DNA of 60,000 bases. Origin: Cristatella mucedo (taxonomy: Eukaryota; Bryozoa; Phylactolaemata; Cristatellidae). How positions within the stretch are numbered: position 1 is the first letter of the stretch; the number at the start of each line of letters is the position of its first letter. Where the stretch lies: the NCBI GenBank assembly GCA_009760855.2, contig WPIO01000195.1, forward strand, positions 312,001 to 372,000, given 5' to 3'. A model generated the notes under the pieces. It made no database searches. It was not told the origin of the DNA and worked only from the letters and a program-made list of their open reading frames with translations. The position numbers were made by a program, and so were the translations under genes. Below are positions 41,775 through 53,979 of the stretch, in pieces.

Positions 41775-41979
41775 GGACAGCCGGGACGGGGCCGGCTGAT
41801 GGTAGCGGCCGCGAGTTCACTGGCTAGGATACTGTAGGCAGTCAGCCAATAAGCGCTGTGGCGCCTACGGTGAGTAGCCCGGGGTGGGTGGTACGACACC
41901 GACGGTACGGCCGCTAGGTAACTCGTTTTGCCAGGAGCGGCTCCCGGATCGGCCGGGGTGGTGGGGGTGGTGGGGCACC

Positions 41980-41986
41980 TATAAAA
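41980..41986 (+). promoter_or_regulatory. TATA box candidate
   Basis: TATAAAA flanked by GC-rich sequence (CACC before, CGTCGGCGG after). A start about 30 bp downstream would give a short first exon ending at the consensus donor at 42114/42115. Confidence 0.45.
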
Positions 41987-42009
41987 CGTCGGCGGTCTCC
42001 GCTGCGGCC

Positions 42010-42114
42010 CCATCCGGCACGCTTTCGACAGCTCGAACAGCAGCCGACTCGGCTGCGCCTTCGACTTTGACTTCAACATCGGTTCGACGGTTTCGCGAGG
42101 AGGCCGCCTGGCTG
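42010..42114 (+). other. Possible non-coding first exon
   Basis: It runs from the expected start after the TATA box to CTG|GTAAGT, a perfect donor. It has no ATG, so it would be 5' UTR. Two frames are open through it, so it could instead be coding. Its partner acceptor may be the one at 53998; this is inference. Confidence 0.35.
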
Positions 42115-42475
42115 GTAAGTCGGGCGAGGCCAACGACGCGTGCTCGCCCCCCCCCCCGCCGTAGCTCGCTCGATCCCGAAACGCACGGCGACGCTGCGAT
42201 AGTAAGCTGCCTAGCCAGCACGACGCGCGTGCGCTTGGGTTCGGCATCGTCGGCGTCGTCGGCTTCCTCAGCAGCGAGCAGCGCCGAGAAGGACGGAATG
42301 GAAGCGAAAGTGAAACGTGCGAAAGGGAAACGTGCAGCGGGCGGCGGCGGCAGCAGCAGCTACCGCCCGTGCGACGCCGGCCGGCCGCCGGTGCTGCTTT
42401 CTGAGCGTGCAGCTCCCGACGGCTCTTCCTTTCCCTCAAGCTTTTTGTCTCGGCGAACCGCCCCGCCCCCCCCCG

Positions 42476-42509
42476 GGCCAGGACGTGCGTGCGTACGCAC
42501 GTCCTGGCC
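42476..42509. repeat. Perfect hairpin, 15-bp arms, 4-nt loop
   Basis: Arms GGCCAGGACGTGCGT and ACGCACGTCCTGGCC with loop GCGT, in the CpG-rich block. Confidence 0.97.
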
Positions 42510-42619
42510 TCTCGTGAGAATACCTGACGTAATTTAGCAATTTCTCTCTCCGCAGTCGGACTGTACTAATAGCGTAGGGCCGCGCAGCTCGGCTAATGAG
42601 GTTTGGGTGCTGGGTCTAG

Positions 42620-42778
42620 AGCGGCGAGTCGCCCCAGCATGGTAGCTTGCCGAGCGATACGGAGCTCTTCGGCTCTTTGACCGAGAGCTGCGGGCCGCTC
42701 TCGGCTGCAGCATCGCGCGCGGCATCTGACCTCCTCGACCTACTGCCTCGCTGTGCCTTCGGCGTGGAGACGCCAGCA
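42620..42778 (+). CDS. Exon-like open stretch, unidentified
   Basis: A frame beginning SGESPQHGSLPSDTELFGSL and ending FGVETPAG is open after TCTAG and reaches a GG|GTGCGA donor. Composition looks coding (SLTESC, DLLDLLPRC), but there is no homology I recognise and no ATG. It does not join in phase to a confirmed neighbour. Confidence 0.25.
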
Positions 42779-43514
42779 GGGGTGCGAACTGAAACTCGGG
42801 TCCCTTCGCCGTTCCTTACTTTGCTTTCTTTCATAATCGAGAGGCACGTGTTTCACTCACTCGCCCGCGTCGTGTTTAGCATTCTTCGAAGGCAGCTTCA
42901 GTCACCAATATTGGAGCGATGGGTTTTCACTCCGTTCACAAAGATGGTTCGACCTCGGGACGTCACCGTGGCCGTCCGCTGGAGGGCTATTTTATTTGAA
43001 TCGATGGACACTGGATGTCACCGGGGTCGAGGCCGCCGGAGCCCGACCGACAGTCTAGGGCCACGATTCACGTCTCGTGGCTGCTCTCAGATAGGCGGCT
43101 GAATTGGCTGCCACTTTTGATCATCAGACGCCTGCAGCGTGGAAATCTAGGTTGGCATCATTGCAAGGCACTGCCGGGACATCGGCCCAGAGCGCTGAAG
43201 CTCTAAGCGGCAGCGAGCGGAAGTCGGCTCTCCATTCTCCGGCATTCGCATGGATTTAGATCGTGTGCTTTTTTCATCTCGGCTCAGCGCTCGTGGGCGA
43301 AAATGCCGTCAGGCATTAAGATACTGTCAAGCTGACCAGCCCATAAGGACAGTAACAGTAGTAGTAGACATTTTTGCCATGCCCTAGGAGAGCTGAATAT
43401 GCTTCCGTGCACTTAACTTACTCTGGAAAGAAAGCATGTCAACTGAAGACTGACACACACACAACATTTCAGCACATTAAGGACAAGTCGTACAGACATA
43501 GCAAATGCTATGAC

Positions 43515-44215
43515 GAAGTGGTGCGTTCTACTAAGCTTGACTTTAAGGCCTTCAAGTTATTGAGTGCCGTGATGCGAGTCACTTGAGTTCCAGATTTTTT
43601 GGAGTATAGCAAATATAGGCACGGTCTCCAAACGTTCTGGAGCTGATTAGTGGCACAGCAAAACAACTAGAGTCAGAAAAGCAGATTTCATGATGACAGG
43701 CCCGAGGAGTAATATTTCAGATAGGTCAAGGCCGAAGCAAAAGACGAAGGAATCTAAAAGCGAGTGACATAACCTTGCAGTCAATATGCTGCTTTATTAG
43801 GAGCAGGTACACTTCTGTGAGAAATGGTGTAACATGGCAGTAATAGCGATCACGGTAGACAAGCCTAGCTGCCTAATTTTGTGCCTTCTACCAGTGTCTC
43901 ATAGCACAGGCAGTAAGACATGCTAGGAGTAAGTTTGGCAAGATAACGGGGCTCACAAATGCAATGGACCAGTTTGGTTAGGGCAAGCCTATCAAAGCAA
44001 GCCAGAATTTTTGAAGTGAAAAGTTGCTGAAAGTAGGCAGACTTGACTGTGGACCAGATGTGGTCATCAAGCAAAAGATCACTTCGGAAAAAACGCCCAG
44101 ATTTCACCCAGAGGCTACAGGAAATCTGCTGGTCTGCGGATCGACCTGATTTTGAGAGTAAGTCTATCCAGTTCCGGTGTGACACTAGGTAGTTCCTTGA
44201 CTATTCGATCGGTTT
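43515..44215 (-). repeat. LINE-A part, antisense
   Basis: The minus strand reads LLDDHIWSTVKSAYFQQLFT and then SKILACFDRLALTKLVH, as in other LINE-A copies, with frameshifts. Confidence 0.8.
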
Positions 44216-44754
44216 TGTCATTTAATCTGAGGATGATTATCACACGTCAGCGAAGCAAGCTGTAGGGAAGTTAAGAAAGTTAGACGAAAGCAGGAAAGCA
44301 GGGATCAAAGCAGCCCGTGCAGCAGCTGATCACGTGCTGCTGATCACGTGCAACTGTGCAGCTCAATATCTAAATAAACGATTAAAGCGAGGAATTTTGG
44401 AAGCTCAGATTTTGCTTGGAGATTAGTTCGACAGGAAGTAGGGAGTATGGATTGCAAAAAGAAGTTGACTTAGAACACATCTCTGAGGTACGCCGTACTT
44501 TAATGGTTCGCCGGATGACCGTGGACCCCGTTGACGCCTTCACACCAAAATTTTCCACTAATGTAGAATCGTTTCAGCCCTATGCCAGCGATGTCCCGGC
44601 GAGATTAAAAGCTGTTCAAGAAGAATTTGGTGATTGATGGTATAAATAAATTTTGGAGATCCAGAAGAACTAGCACAGATACTACCTAAGTCAATACAAA
44701 ATTACCAGTTATGGGATAACCTAGGGTTCCTCAGAAATGGGAAAGGTAAACCCT

Positions 44755-45258
44755 CACTTTTAGGTCTCTTCATTCTATGGCTCCAGTCTATCTCTCAGAT
44801 ATACTACCCCATCAGGCCAAGCATCGTACCACCCGCTTTTCGGAATCCAACAGTCTACAAATACCTTGTACAAACCTTAAATCCTTTGGAGACCGTGCAT
44901 TTAGTTGGTATGCTCCCAAATCCTGGAACTCCCACCCGACCTGCGTCAGAACATCCCCTGACCTGACTACATTTAAAAGGAACTTAAAAACACCTATTTA
45001 GGGCAGCATTTAGTGGGTCCCTGTGATTCGTCCTTGATGTGCTTATGCGTGCTGACACTGTGCATGCTGCCACTAACCACATTTGCATGTTGACCCTGTG
45101 CATGTCACCCCTAACCATGTTATTCATTTTGTTCGTTTATCAAGCATGACATTACTCACCATTCAATTACATTTCCCTTTGCAGCAAATGTAAAGCGCCT
45201 AGAGAGAGAGATACACTTTATCAAGTGCATTATTGTTATTATTATTATTATTAACTCC
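44755..45258 (+). repeat. LINE-A 3' end, well preserved
   Basis: It reads MAPVYLSDILPHQAKHRTTR and then SFGDRAFSWYAPKSWNSHP. The 3' tail AATGTAAAGCGCCTAGAGAG is followed by a TTATTATTATTA run. Confidence 0.9.
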
Positions 45259-45299
45259 TCCTACTTTCAACTGAGTAACGGTTAGTAAATTTGAGCTTG

Positions 45300-45915
45300 C
45301 TTTGATAAGGATGCCACAGCCAAACCAAAGGTCTGCTTCTGTAATTTAGTGTCTGCAGGTTTTATTTCTGGCTGTGCAATGAGCAACAAAACGTCCCTCA
45401 CCGACCTCCTAGCTTACCATTAAGCAGCAACCGACTTTCACTGTATGTCCCATCGCTCGATCAAGTCCCACCAATCTTTTACCTTTTTCCTAGCTATAGG
45501 AAGTACTTCCTAATCACGGGCCTAGCTATGGGGAATACTTCCCAGAAAAGAATCTCCCGCACAGCCCGCCAGCCCTTCTGGCTCAGGTCGCTTAGGCTGT
45601 GCTTCTAAGCGACCTCAAGTTCGTGTGGCCATACGTTTTGTGGCCTCCAATGCCAATGCTGCCCAAACCTGAAATGCACTACCGAATTATTACGAGACGA
45701 CACCCCTGCGTGACTAAATTTAAAGGGAAGCAAAAACTCACAATATCTCCCCTCACAGCATTTTCTTTGTCCGTGTAATTGTCTTAGGTGTGCTAACGCA
45801 TGCTGAACTTGTGAATGGTATGCTACTCAGTTAATCTGCTTCCTTTTTTCAAAATATGTACGTGCCTATAAAGAGATTTAGTTCTCTTGTGGGGATACAT
45901 AGAAGTGCAACGATT
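45300..45915 (+). repeat. LINE-A part, broken
   Basis: Degraded RT blocks, then the tail GTACGTGCCTATAAAGAGAT and TTAGTTCTCTTGTGGG. It includes a near-duplication CCTAGCTATAGGAAGTACTT / CCTAGCTATGGGGAATACTT (45491-45542). Confidence 0.75.
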
Positions 45916-46139
45916 CACTTGCCAGTTCTAAGCGAAAGCAGCGATTCCCATGCGACTTTGATTAGAGACGCTTTGATGTGTACTTAAGAGAATGGTCTAC
46001 TCGCGGTCGGAGTGTGACGGAATTTGGTAAAAGTAGAGTTTACGGTGTGCAACGTTGTGATGCGATCGACTAGTGTGTGTGTGACCTTGACTTTGCTAAT
46101 GGGGCCATTCACATAATCCATGAAAGAAAATGAATCAGC

Positions 46140-46215
46140 CAATAATAATAATAACAATTTAATAACACACATGATAAAGTGCCCTCAGAGAACTCAATCT
46201 CTTTCTAGTCGCTTT
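46140..46215 (-). repeat. LINE-A 3' tail, antisense
   Basis: AATAATAATAATAA then GATAAAGTGCCCTCAGAGAA and CTCAATCTCTTTCTAGTCGC. Confidence 0.9.
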
Positions 46216-46579
46216 ACATTTACATCGGCAGAACTCGACTCACAGGCTGGGCCTCTCCTGACCTAGCTGCACCTATCTCTAAGTAAAAGCCAGCTTCCCT
46301 CATGTCGCTGCTACTTTGAGACCTGTGGTAGTTGAGAAGTCTTTGGGTCAGGAGGGAGCCTGGGGGGGGGGCAGGTGGCCTATTGCCATCGACAGAGGGC
46401 TTCTGCTTGGATCTTGGGGCGAATTTCCCTGGGGCCCAAGTGGTAAGAGCAGTATACCTTGCTCCCAACCTGAAAATCGTGACCTTGCTCTCAACATGAA
46501 AATACTGGCTCCGCCCCTGCTTCAGGTTCAGAATCAAGAAGTACACAAACAGAGCGCTCTGTTGCTACTTGGGCTATGC

Positions 46580-46609
46580 TAAGAGCAAGCTGCCGGCAGC
46601 TTGCTCTTA
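46580..46609. repeat. Perfect 30-bp palindrome
   Basis: The left half is TAAGAGCAAGCTGCC, followed by its exact reverse complement with no loop. Confidence 0.97.
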
Positions 46610-47596
46610 CTTTCTGGAAGGAGCCAGCTCACATACTTCTGCCAAAAGTTCGTGGCTTAGCCTTTAGCCTCAAAAGATAGCTGGTTGGACTTCCGGGATG
46701 AGATACATATTTTTATTTCTCTCTAGTATGGCGATATCCCTTTAGGATGCTGAACGAAAAACGCCTGTAGGATAGGAGGAGGAGGCCGTTGGTTCAACTC
46801 CCAAGACAGGCATCTCACTCTTTTTTCTCTCTTGCATGGCGGTATCCCTTTTCGGGTATTGAATATGTAAGTAGAGGATGCATCTCTTTCAACAGCTGTA
46901 AGTGTACAGCATCAGCAGAGTCGGAGAGGCTTCCACCTGCATGCAGTGAAGAATTGCCTGCTTCACGAGTCGAACGGAGCCACTTACTACTTACGGCATA
47001 CATTGTGAGTAACTCACCTATGAATGCACTGTTCTAACTCCTTAACTTGAACAACTCTAGACTGTACAACCGACTGGTGGAGCAGCCATATTTAAGTTTT
47101 TTACTATCGGCTCAACCACCCTTGGCATCCGCAGAACAAACTCATCCACACGTGTCGCAGACGTGTGAGGAGCTCCATTTTCCTATATGATCGCGTCCAG
47201 GCCACAAATCCATGGCCACAAGCGGAATATTTACAAGAGCCTATTACCGATCGTGGCACATTTTGGTGATGCGACCCTTGATTAGAAAATCCAGCGATGA
47301 CTTATGAGTTGCTGCTGTGGATGCTTGCAGCCTAATAACTCACTAGCCTGTTTGAATGAATCAATCATTTGTTAAATATTGGAGGGAGCAAACCTTTCCC
47401 GATGCATTTCTCTGTGTGCGAATGCAGGTGACCAACTGACTCGGATACCGACGACTGTGGTGACCATGACCTTTTGGTAGAATGAGCCTTACGATGACGA
47501 ATCTAGGAAAATGTACATCAAAGCTGGGACGATCTGGTTCCAGAAATCAGAAATCAACTGTGGCATCCAAATATAATATATATATATATATATATA

Positions 47597-47732
47597 ATTC
47601 ATTTGTATAGCATCCCAAGATAACTTAATCTCTATTCAGGCGCTTCACGCATGCCTCGGTGCTCGAGCCCACGACCTCAGCCAGACCTTGGTCGGGGCGA
47701 GCACCTTAACCGCTGGACCAAACCAGCTCGAT
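47597..47732 (-). repeat. SINE-A copy, antisense
   Basis: ATTCATTTGTATAGCATCCC, TCTCTATTCAGGCGCTTCAC, GCTCGAGCCCACGACCTC and TTAACCGCTGGACCAAACCA. It is full length and preceded by a TA run. Confidence 0.92.
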
Positions 47733-47806
47733 GTATTCAGAGGCTTCATGTATCTGAGCTGTGGGCAACTTGGTATTTAAGGTAAGCATTTGGTAACCAA
47801 CTCCAA

Positions 47807-48121
47807 TTGGGTGCCTATCAGGGAGTACAGCTGAGCAGGCAATTCACCACGGTTGACTTAGATGTAGCCAGGATTAAGGCAGCAACGGAGCAGGTGGATG
47901 GACGTCTCCTGAGGCAGCCAATCGTGCAAAGCAAAGTGGCAAAGTCTGATGGAAGCGGGTGGGCGCTTGGCCTGCCGGTTCCCTTCCACGTGCCCACGTT
48001 ACTGCCGAATCCAAAAGGAGGAGTATTTACATCAACGGCCGAGTTTTTAATGGCAAAATCTTGCGACCTTTTCGAGATGAATCTTACTCGGAGAGAGACA
48101 GCATCGGAGACCACGATCTAG
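47807..48121 (+). CDS. Unassigned open frame, 104 codons
   Basis: It reads MGAYQGVQLSRQFTTVDLDV, with ALGLPVPFHVPTLLPNPKGG further on. Composition is balanced and not low-complexity, unlike nearby chance frames. I know no family for it. It could be an exon, a mobile-element remnant, or chance. Confidence 0.25.
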   Translation: MGAYQGVQLSRQFTTVDLDVARIKAATEQVDGRLLRQPIVQSKVAKSDGSGWALGLPVPFHVPTLLPNPKGGVFTSTAEFLMAKSCDLFEMNLTRRETASETTI

Positions 48122-48144
48122 GAGACAGCATCGGAGACCACGGA
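48096..48144. repeat. Two-copy tandem duplication
   Basis: GAGACAGCATCGGAGACCAC occurs twice, 27 bp apart, at the end of the open frame above. Confidence 0.9.
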
Positions 48145-49757
48145 TGCACAGCACCGATTGCTTGCTCGATACCCAGTTTAGGATCTCAAGTGGCACCTTG
48201 GTTTATCTCGGCTCAATTGGCCTGATTGCATAGTGTCCTGCAGGAGTAGTGCAGGACTCCTGATCTGGAGTCTTCTCTGGCTGCTCCGTTCGGCCAAAAT
48301 CGAGACTTGCGTATAGATCCGGCGTGCGCCAGCATGCCTGCCTTATGATGGCTATCGGATGGTTATGAAGATGGCTGGATGAGTGGATCTTAGGGAAAGC
48401 AACCGTGGATGCAGAGGCAGGCACCCGTGGCTGCTGAGCAGAGACACGTGACATTGACATTGACAGACACGTGAGCATGAGCGCACATGAGCCCAGGTAG
48501 ATGGAGAGTGAGAGACTGCACGACAGTCTGTGCAGTCTGAGCTGACTGACTCGAGGCGCCTCGAACGACCTCGGAGCTGAGTAAGCTGTCTGTTGCTCTG
48601 TTGCTGCTGTCAGTCTCGCGGCCAATCTGGGCTGTGGGAGCTGATTGTGGTCCTTGGCAGGTCTCTGCGTCACGTGGTCGGCTTTTCGTTTTGCGAGTCA
48701 GCTGGCAGCTCAAAAGTGAGCTCTGTGTGGCCTGACAGTGTGTTTATTATGGTCGGGCCAACTCCTGTCAAAGATGGTGGCAACTATGTGCAGGGCTATT
48801 TACTCAGCAAATGCTCGGCCGTGGCTGGCCACATCCTCTCATCGGCTCAATCCCGAGGGCAGGAGCAGCTGCCGACCCGACGGCAGCAGGCTTGCTTTAA
48901 GGGCATTAACCAGCTCTGCTTCGGGCACCCGGGAAACCCGGGTCCCAGGCCGATGTGTGTGTATGGGTGTGTGTGTGTGTGTCGATGTGTGTGTGTGTGT
49001 GTGTGTCGGTATGTCTGTGTGTGTAGGAGGCCAGTTAACTGACTACCACGGCAGCTAGACTGTTTGCTATTCGTAGCTTGATGATTCTGTTATCGGGATC
49101 AAAAGCCCAACCCTTTTTCTACGTTTGCATCCAAGGCTCTGTACCCATGCCTTGGTTAGTCGATGAACTTGCAGCCTGCTAGTTGTTCTTCTCAAGAGGC
49201 TCGAGTAGCAAAGGCTGGTGCTGCCACATCAAGATTCCGGGCGTTTTAACAGATCTGCTGCAAAAAGAGCTGCGTGGAGACAAGCTGCATGGAGGGAGCA
49301 TGGCGGCAGCTGCAGCTGATGTAGACACGTTATGCCGACAGCTCGGAAGTAGCCGATAGCTCTATTCATGTCTGCTCAAATTTCTCTGGGAACTTTCTAA
49401 TAGTGGCCAGTAGGTGAGCTGGAGCTGGCGTAGTATATCTCTTGTCGCGTGGTGAGCACTTTGGCATCCATTTTTCATGCAGAACCGAATCTTGCACTGT
49501 GTGACCTATTGATCGGTCTCGTCTTAAACTGCCCGTTTTGCTTGACTAATGAATTGAAGGCATTGGCATTGACGCCTAACGCACGGGTATGTCGATAGGG
49601 TCTGCTGTCGTCAATCGGTACAATGGCCTTTTTCTGAAGGCCAAGTCTAGCTGCTTGAAAACAAGGTACGATAAGAGATGCACAATACAAACATGCCGAC
49701 CCTAAACTCTCATTAACCCTAGCTAATTTTAGTCAGCAGGATAGATAATATGAGAGT

Positions 49758-49875
49758 CTGGTTTGGCCCAGTGGTTAAAGTGCTTAAGTGGTTAAGGTGG
49801 TTAAGATTGCCTTTAATGACCGAGGTCAAGATGAATGCATTTGATGATAGCTGAGGTCGCCTGCTCGAGCTCTTC
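49758..49875 (+). repeat. SINE-A head with internal duplication
   Basis: GGTTTGGCCCAGTGGTTAAA, then extra AAGTGGTTAAGGTGGTTAAG units, then GACCGAGGTCAAG and a worn B box (CTGCTCGAGCTC). The tail is missing. Confidence 0.7.
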
Positions 49876-49904
49876 GTCTCCACTGGACTTCTCTTCTTCG
49901 GCTC

Positions 49905-50562
49905 CTTGCTGTACCATCATGTCTGCCGTTAAGCCAGCCCCTGATGACTTCAACCTTGAAATTCACCTCCTGCAGTCTAGCTACACTAGTCTGGCCCACT
50001 CCGCCTCCTTCTGAGATGCCTAGATTTGCTGCTGCCAACTACCCAACTGATGCTATACATTTATCTTTAGCCTCAGTACTTGTCTCTACACCCTACCAAA
50101 AGCCTAGTGCTAAGCCACTGATCGAGAAATAAAGACCAGATCCGGTTTCTTGAGCAACATCCACCTAGTTTCCCTACAACCGTTCCTATCAAAGACAAGG
50201 AAGTAGTGGCAGGCAGGCCAAACTCTTGTATCAAAATTTCAAACCTAGCCAGCGAGCTCCTGTTTGGTTTGAGAGGTAATCACTTAATTGAGTCAGCACT
50301 GCTGAGAGTTTGTAACAACCTTTTCTGAAATGCTGATTTAGGGAGAGTCTCTCGACTTTTTTGCTGGATTTCTCGGCAGCATTTGATTCTGGCACCCAAT
50401 AAGACTTATCAAGCGCCTCACAAGTACATTGTGGTGTACACGTTATCGCTAACCAATTGATGCGCTTCTTTTGCAGCACACGTAAAATGCATAGAAAAGA
50501 TACGGCTCTCTCAGGTTGCTAGACAAATCTCTTACCACTATTACTATTATTATTATTACTAG
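49905..50562 (+). repeat. LINE-A remnant
   Basis: It begins in a worn RT region (KLASELLFGLRGNHLIESAL-like, from broken frames). The tail is GTAAAATGCATAGAAAAG then ACTATTATTATTATTACT. Confidence 0.65.
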
Positions 50563-50593
50563 GAGATCAACCGAATCCATTGCAGCATTGGGA

Positions 50594-50611
50594 AGGAGGC
50601 TGCAGCCTCCT
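50594..50611. repeat. Perfect 18-bp palindrome
   Basis: AGGAGGCTGCAGCCTCCT. Confidence 0.95.
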
Positions 50612-51302
50612 GTAGACTCTGGCTCCTTCTGCACGGGAAGGGCAATTTGGGCTCACGCTTGATCGATGTTAGTGCTGAACATTCATGTATGTGAACATCC
50701 GGTCTGTTCTTAAATAATGGATATTTACTTCCAAGAATCTTGCACGATTTGGACAGCAACGACTATGGTAGTCCTTCTTGGACTTTGAAGAATGACCCAA
50801 AAGTCCTGCTTTCTGTATCATCAAATTTCTGTAGCCGGACTGGTACGGTCTACAGCAATCCTCGTTTGCCAGTCGATGGACAGTCAGTCGAAATCTTGTG
50901 GGTGTTTTTTCAAGCTTGCGGGAAGTACTAGCTAGTTTAATGTCTGCAACAAACCATAGATCATCTGGCCAAGGGTGCACAGTGTGCTTAGTATGAGGCG
51001 AAACCTCGTCCTCAACATTGACTAATGTTGTGGTGTGGCGATCCACCATTAAGGGAAGTTCGGATGGAGGATGGAGCCGCCGGGGTGAGAAGATAATTTT
51101 GATGAACAGCATCAATGTAATGAGCCTTAAACAATGAATAACTTTTGACAGAAAAGTAGTCTTTCTTACCGAGGCAACAAACAAGATACTACCGGCCACC
51201 GACCACGACACATGCTCTATAAATACCTTTGGTGCTTAGAGAAGCAGCCCTGCCTACTTGTAGAAGACAGACATGAGCCGATGGTAGACATAAAGCGGCT
51301 AG

Positions 51303-51690
51303 GGGTAATAATAATAATAATAATAAACATGATAAAAACGCCCTCAGAGAACTCAATCTCTTTCTAGGCGCTTTACATTTGCTGCAAAGGGAAACACGAT
51401 TGAATGATAAGTGGTATCATGCTTGATAAACAGCATGAATAACATGGTTAGGGGTGACATGCACAGGGTCAGCATGCAAGTGTGGTTAGTGGCAGCATGC
51501 ACAGTGTCAGTACGCTTAACCACATAAAGGACGAATCATGGGGACCCATTAAATGCTGTCCTAAATGGGTGAGTTTTAAATTCTTTTTAAATGTAGTTAA
51601 GTCACGGGATGTTGTGATGCAAGTCGGGAGTGAGTTCAAGGCTGTGAGAGCATACTAACTAAATGCACGTTCTCCAAAGGATTTGAGGTT
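51303..51690 (-). repeat. LINE-A 3' end, antisense
   Basis: ATAATAATAATAATAA, then CGCCCTCAGAGAACTCAATC, TCTTTCTAGGCGCTTTACAT, and TGACATGCACAGGGTCAGCA. It is close in sequence to the copy at 57855. Confidence 0.92.
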
Positions 51691-52231
51691 TGACAGGTAA
51701 AGGCATTCTTTTGATCAGGCTGGTCACGATCATGTCTGGTCCGTGGGCTCGTGTGGGCAGTGGCTGCCGAGCCATTGGTATCACGATTGCGACCGGTAGG
51801 ATGTACAAGAATAGGCAGTGAGCAGGCGGTGGCATCAGGTGTTTTTGAAGGCTATTTCTTGCTACTACTTAGCCGACTGCAGAAATCGTTAAGTGGTCCA
51901 GTCTGCAGTTAGCCAACACAGACTTCCCAGACGTGGGCTTGGGCATGAAAGAATCCTTTATACTCTCACAGTACTCAGCGCTCAGCAGTCGGGCACTCCG
52001 GCGACTTCATTAATCGTCAAGCTCTGTGTCCTGATGATACAGGTCAAGGTAATGTGCAGCGCCGGCTAGTTTAGAAGCCTGAGCTGGAAGCGAGCAGTTG
52101 ACCGAATCGCCAGGTAGAGTAGCACAGCTCGATGCCGAATCAGAAGGTCTGAGTGCTTACACTTACTTATCGTACAGCTCAAGAGGTCGGCCAGTGTGCT
52201 GTTCGGGCAATTAGCTAGTGAGAGAAAGATA

Positions 52232-52465
52232 ATAATAATAAAAAAATAAATTTGTTATCGCACCCTCAGAGAACTCAAATCTCTTTGTGGGAAGTTTACC
52301 TTTGCTGCAAAGGAACCACGATCGAATAGTGAAAGCATGCTCAATGACAACAATCAGAACATGGTTAGAAGTGAAATGCACAGGGTCAGCATAAAATTAT
52401 GGTTAGTGGCAGCATGCACAGAGTCGGTACGCATAAGCACACAAAGCACCAATAATTTGGACCCA
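52232..52465 (-). repeat. LINE-A 3' end, antisense
   Basis: TCGCACCCTCAGAGAACTCA, then AGTTTACCTTTGCTGCAAAG and CAGGGTCAGCATAAA. Confidence 0.9.
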
Positions 52466-52569
52466 CTAAATGACAGTTGACTCTTCATCTATATTCTTGT
52501 TTAACGATCTATCTCTGTTATAAGAAGCGTGTCCATAGCAAACAGCAGAGTGGGAGTCAGGCTCCTTTG

Positions 52570-52574
<5 letters not shown>

Positions 52575-52624
<50 letters not shown>
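52575..52624. repeat. (CT)n microsatellite
   Basis: About 25 CT units on the + strand. Confidence 0.98.
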
Positions 52625-52626
<2 letters not shown>

Positions 52627-53639
52627 CTCTCTCTCCCTGAACCGCCAATTCGCTGTGATTTTATGCCACTATAACATGTTTGCAAGCACGAGAAGGCTTC
52701 TAGGAGTCATTGCTGGACGCCGGGATGGCTTCTGTTGCCGACCAGAAAAATGGTTCCCAATAATCCGAAAGGCTTCTTCGCCCGACGCTGAGTCGGTATA
52801 TCGCTTCGGCAGCAGCTGTAGCCCATTACAACTGTTTCTGTAAGGTGGGATGACCACCTGTGCTGTCGACGTCTTCTGTGCATCAAGCTAATGGGAACCA
52901 TTGCAGCGTCCTGTAGCAACTGCAGCTGTCGGCTCCAAGGCAGCTGGCTCCCGAAAGCAGTCCTCAGCTTGCACTGCTCATTTCTGTCGCCAACTCAAAT
53001 TCCTGTAAACACTCGAGATAGCATGAGCTGGAGCAGTGAGTCCTTGAACGACGTCCTCCATTGACACCAAACCCGTCGTGAAGAAGATTCGAATCTCCCT
53101 GGAGCCGAGTTTTCCTGGCTGACTTGCCACTGCTGCTACGACTGAGGATCGTCAATTAATGAGGGTGTGGAAAAAGCGACTAGCAATTTAGGCGACTCAA
53201 GGTTGCATGTAAGGACTCTCTCGTCTGCTAACTGCCTGATCTAACCTGTTGTTCCTCTCTGGGCTCTTTGCTGCCTCGCTGAAGGCCTCAGCCGCTCGGT
53301 GGCTCGCTCGCTCCTGCCGAGCAGAATGTCAAGGAGTTGAGCGGCGCACGGCAGCGAGCCAGGCTACTACACAGCCAAGCCTCCAAGCTCTACACTTTCT
53401 AGCCTCCAGCGTGGCCGCCTGTCAGCGGTGTCGCAGCGTCTTTGCCGTGCTCCTACTTGGGAGGGTAAAGGTCGGCGGATTATGCAACAGAATGCTATGC
53501 TATCGGCAATCACACTCCCACTTGCAGTGGGCAATGCCGAGTCGCCTGCCGGCATATTCAAACCCACAACGTGCGCAGCAAAGTTCGGTCACCTTATGCC
53601 TAGGCTAGGACTCGGCTAGGGCGGGCTGGCGGCGGTTTG

Positions 53640-53775
53640 GTAGCGTTCCTGCTGCTGCTGCTTCTTCTTCCTGCTGCTTCCTGCTGCTGCTTCTGCTGCT
53701 GTGGCAGCTTCTGAGCCGGTGCCTGAAAGTCAGTGAGGTTGGTCCTCCTCCTCCTCCTCCTCAGAGGAGGAGGAG
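53640..53775. repeat. Trinucleotide-rich stretch
   Basis: CTG/CTT/CTC runs (CTGCTGCTGCTTCTTCTTCC, then CCTCCTCCTCCTCCTC) followed by AGAGGAGGAGGAG, which can fold back on the CTC run. Confidence 0.9.
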
Positions 53776-53979
53776 CCCTTTCCGATCGACCTGAATAGGA
53801 GTTTGCCGGAATTTACGAGAGTCACTCGATAGTAAACTCTTATCGCGAGTCGGCCGCCCCCTCCGGGTTGGGGGCATGAGAATAGTTGAGTGCGGCCTAC
53901 TGAGACAACGACGAAGCTGGCTAGAGATTTGCCATGTCCGCCACCGTGCCCGAATTTTCTGCACCTTTGACTAAACTGC

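Larger units (their letters stand above)
41580..42800 (+). promoter_or_regulatory. GC- and CpG-rich block, probable promoter region
   Basis: About 1.2 kb clearly richer in G+C and CpG than its surroundings, with TATAAAA at 41980-41986. It also has homopolymer C runs and a hairpin (42476-42509). It has the composition of a promoter-associated island for a + strand gene. Confidence 0.5.

Noticed and set aside
41681-42439. Antisense frame of 252 codons in the CpG block
   Set aside because: Composition is Arg/Ser/Pro-rich as expected from GC content; no domain or splice support.
50669-51211. Antisense frame of 180 codons
   Set aside because: Not low-complexity, but I find no known motif, no splice support, and it lies among LINE remnants. 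Not enough to call a gene.
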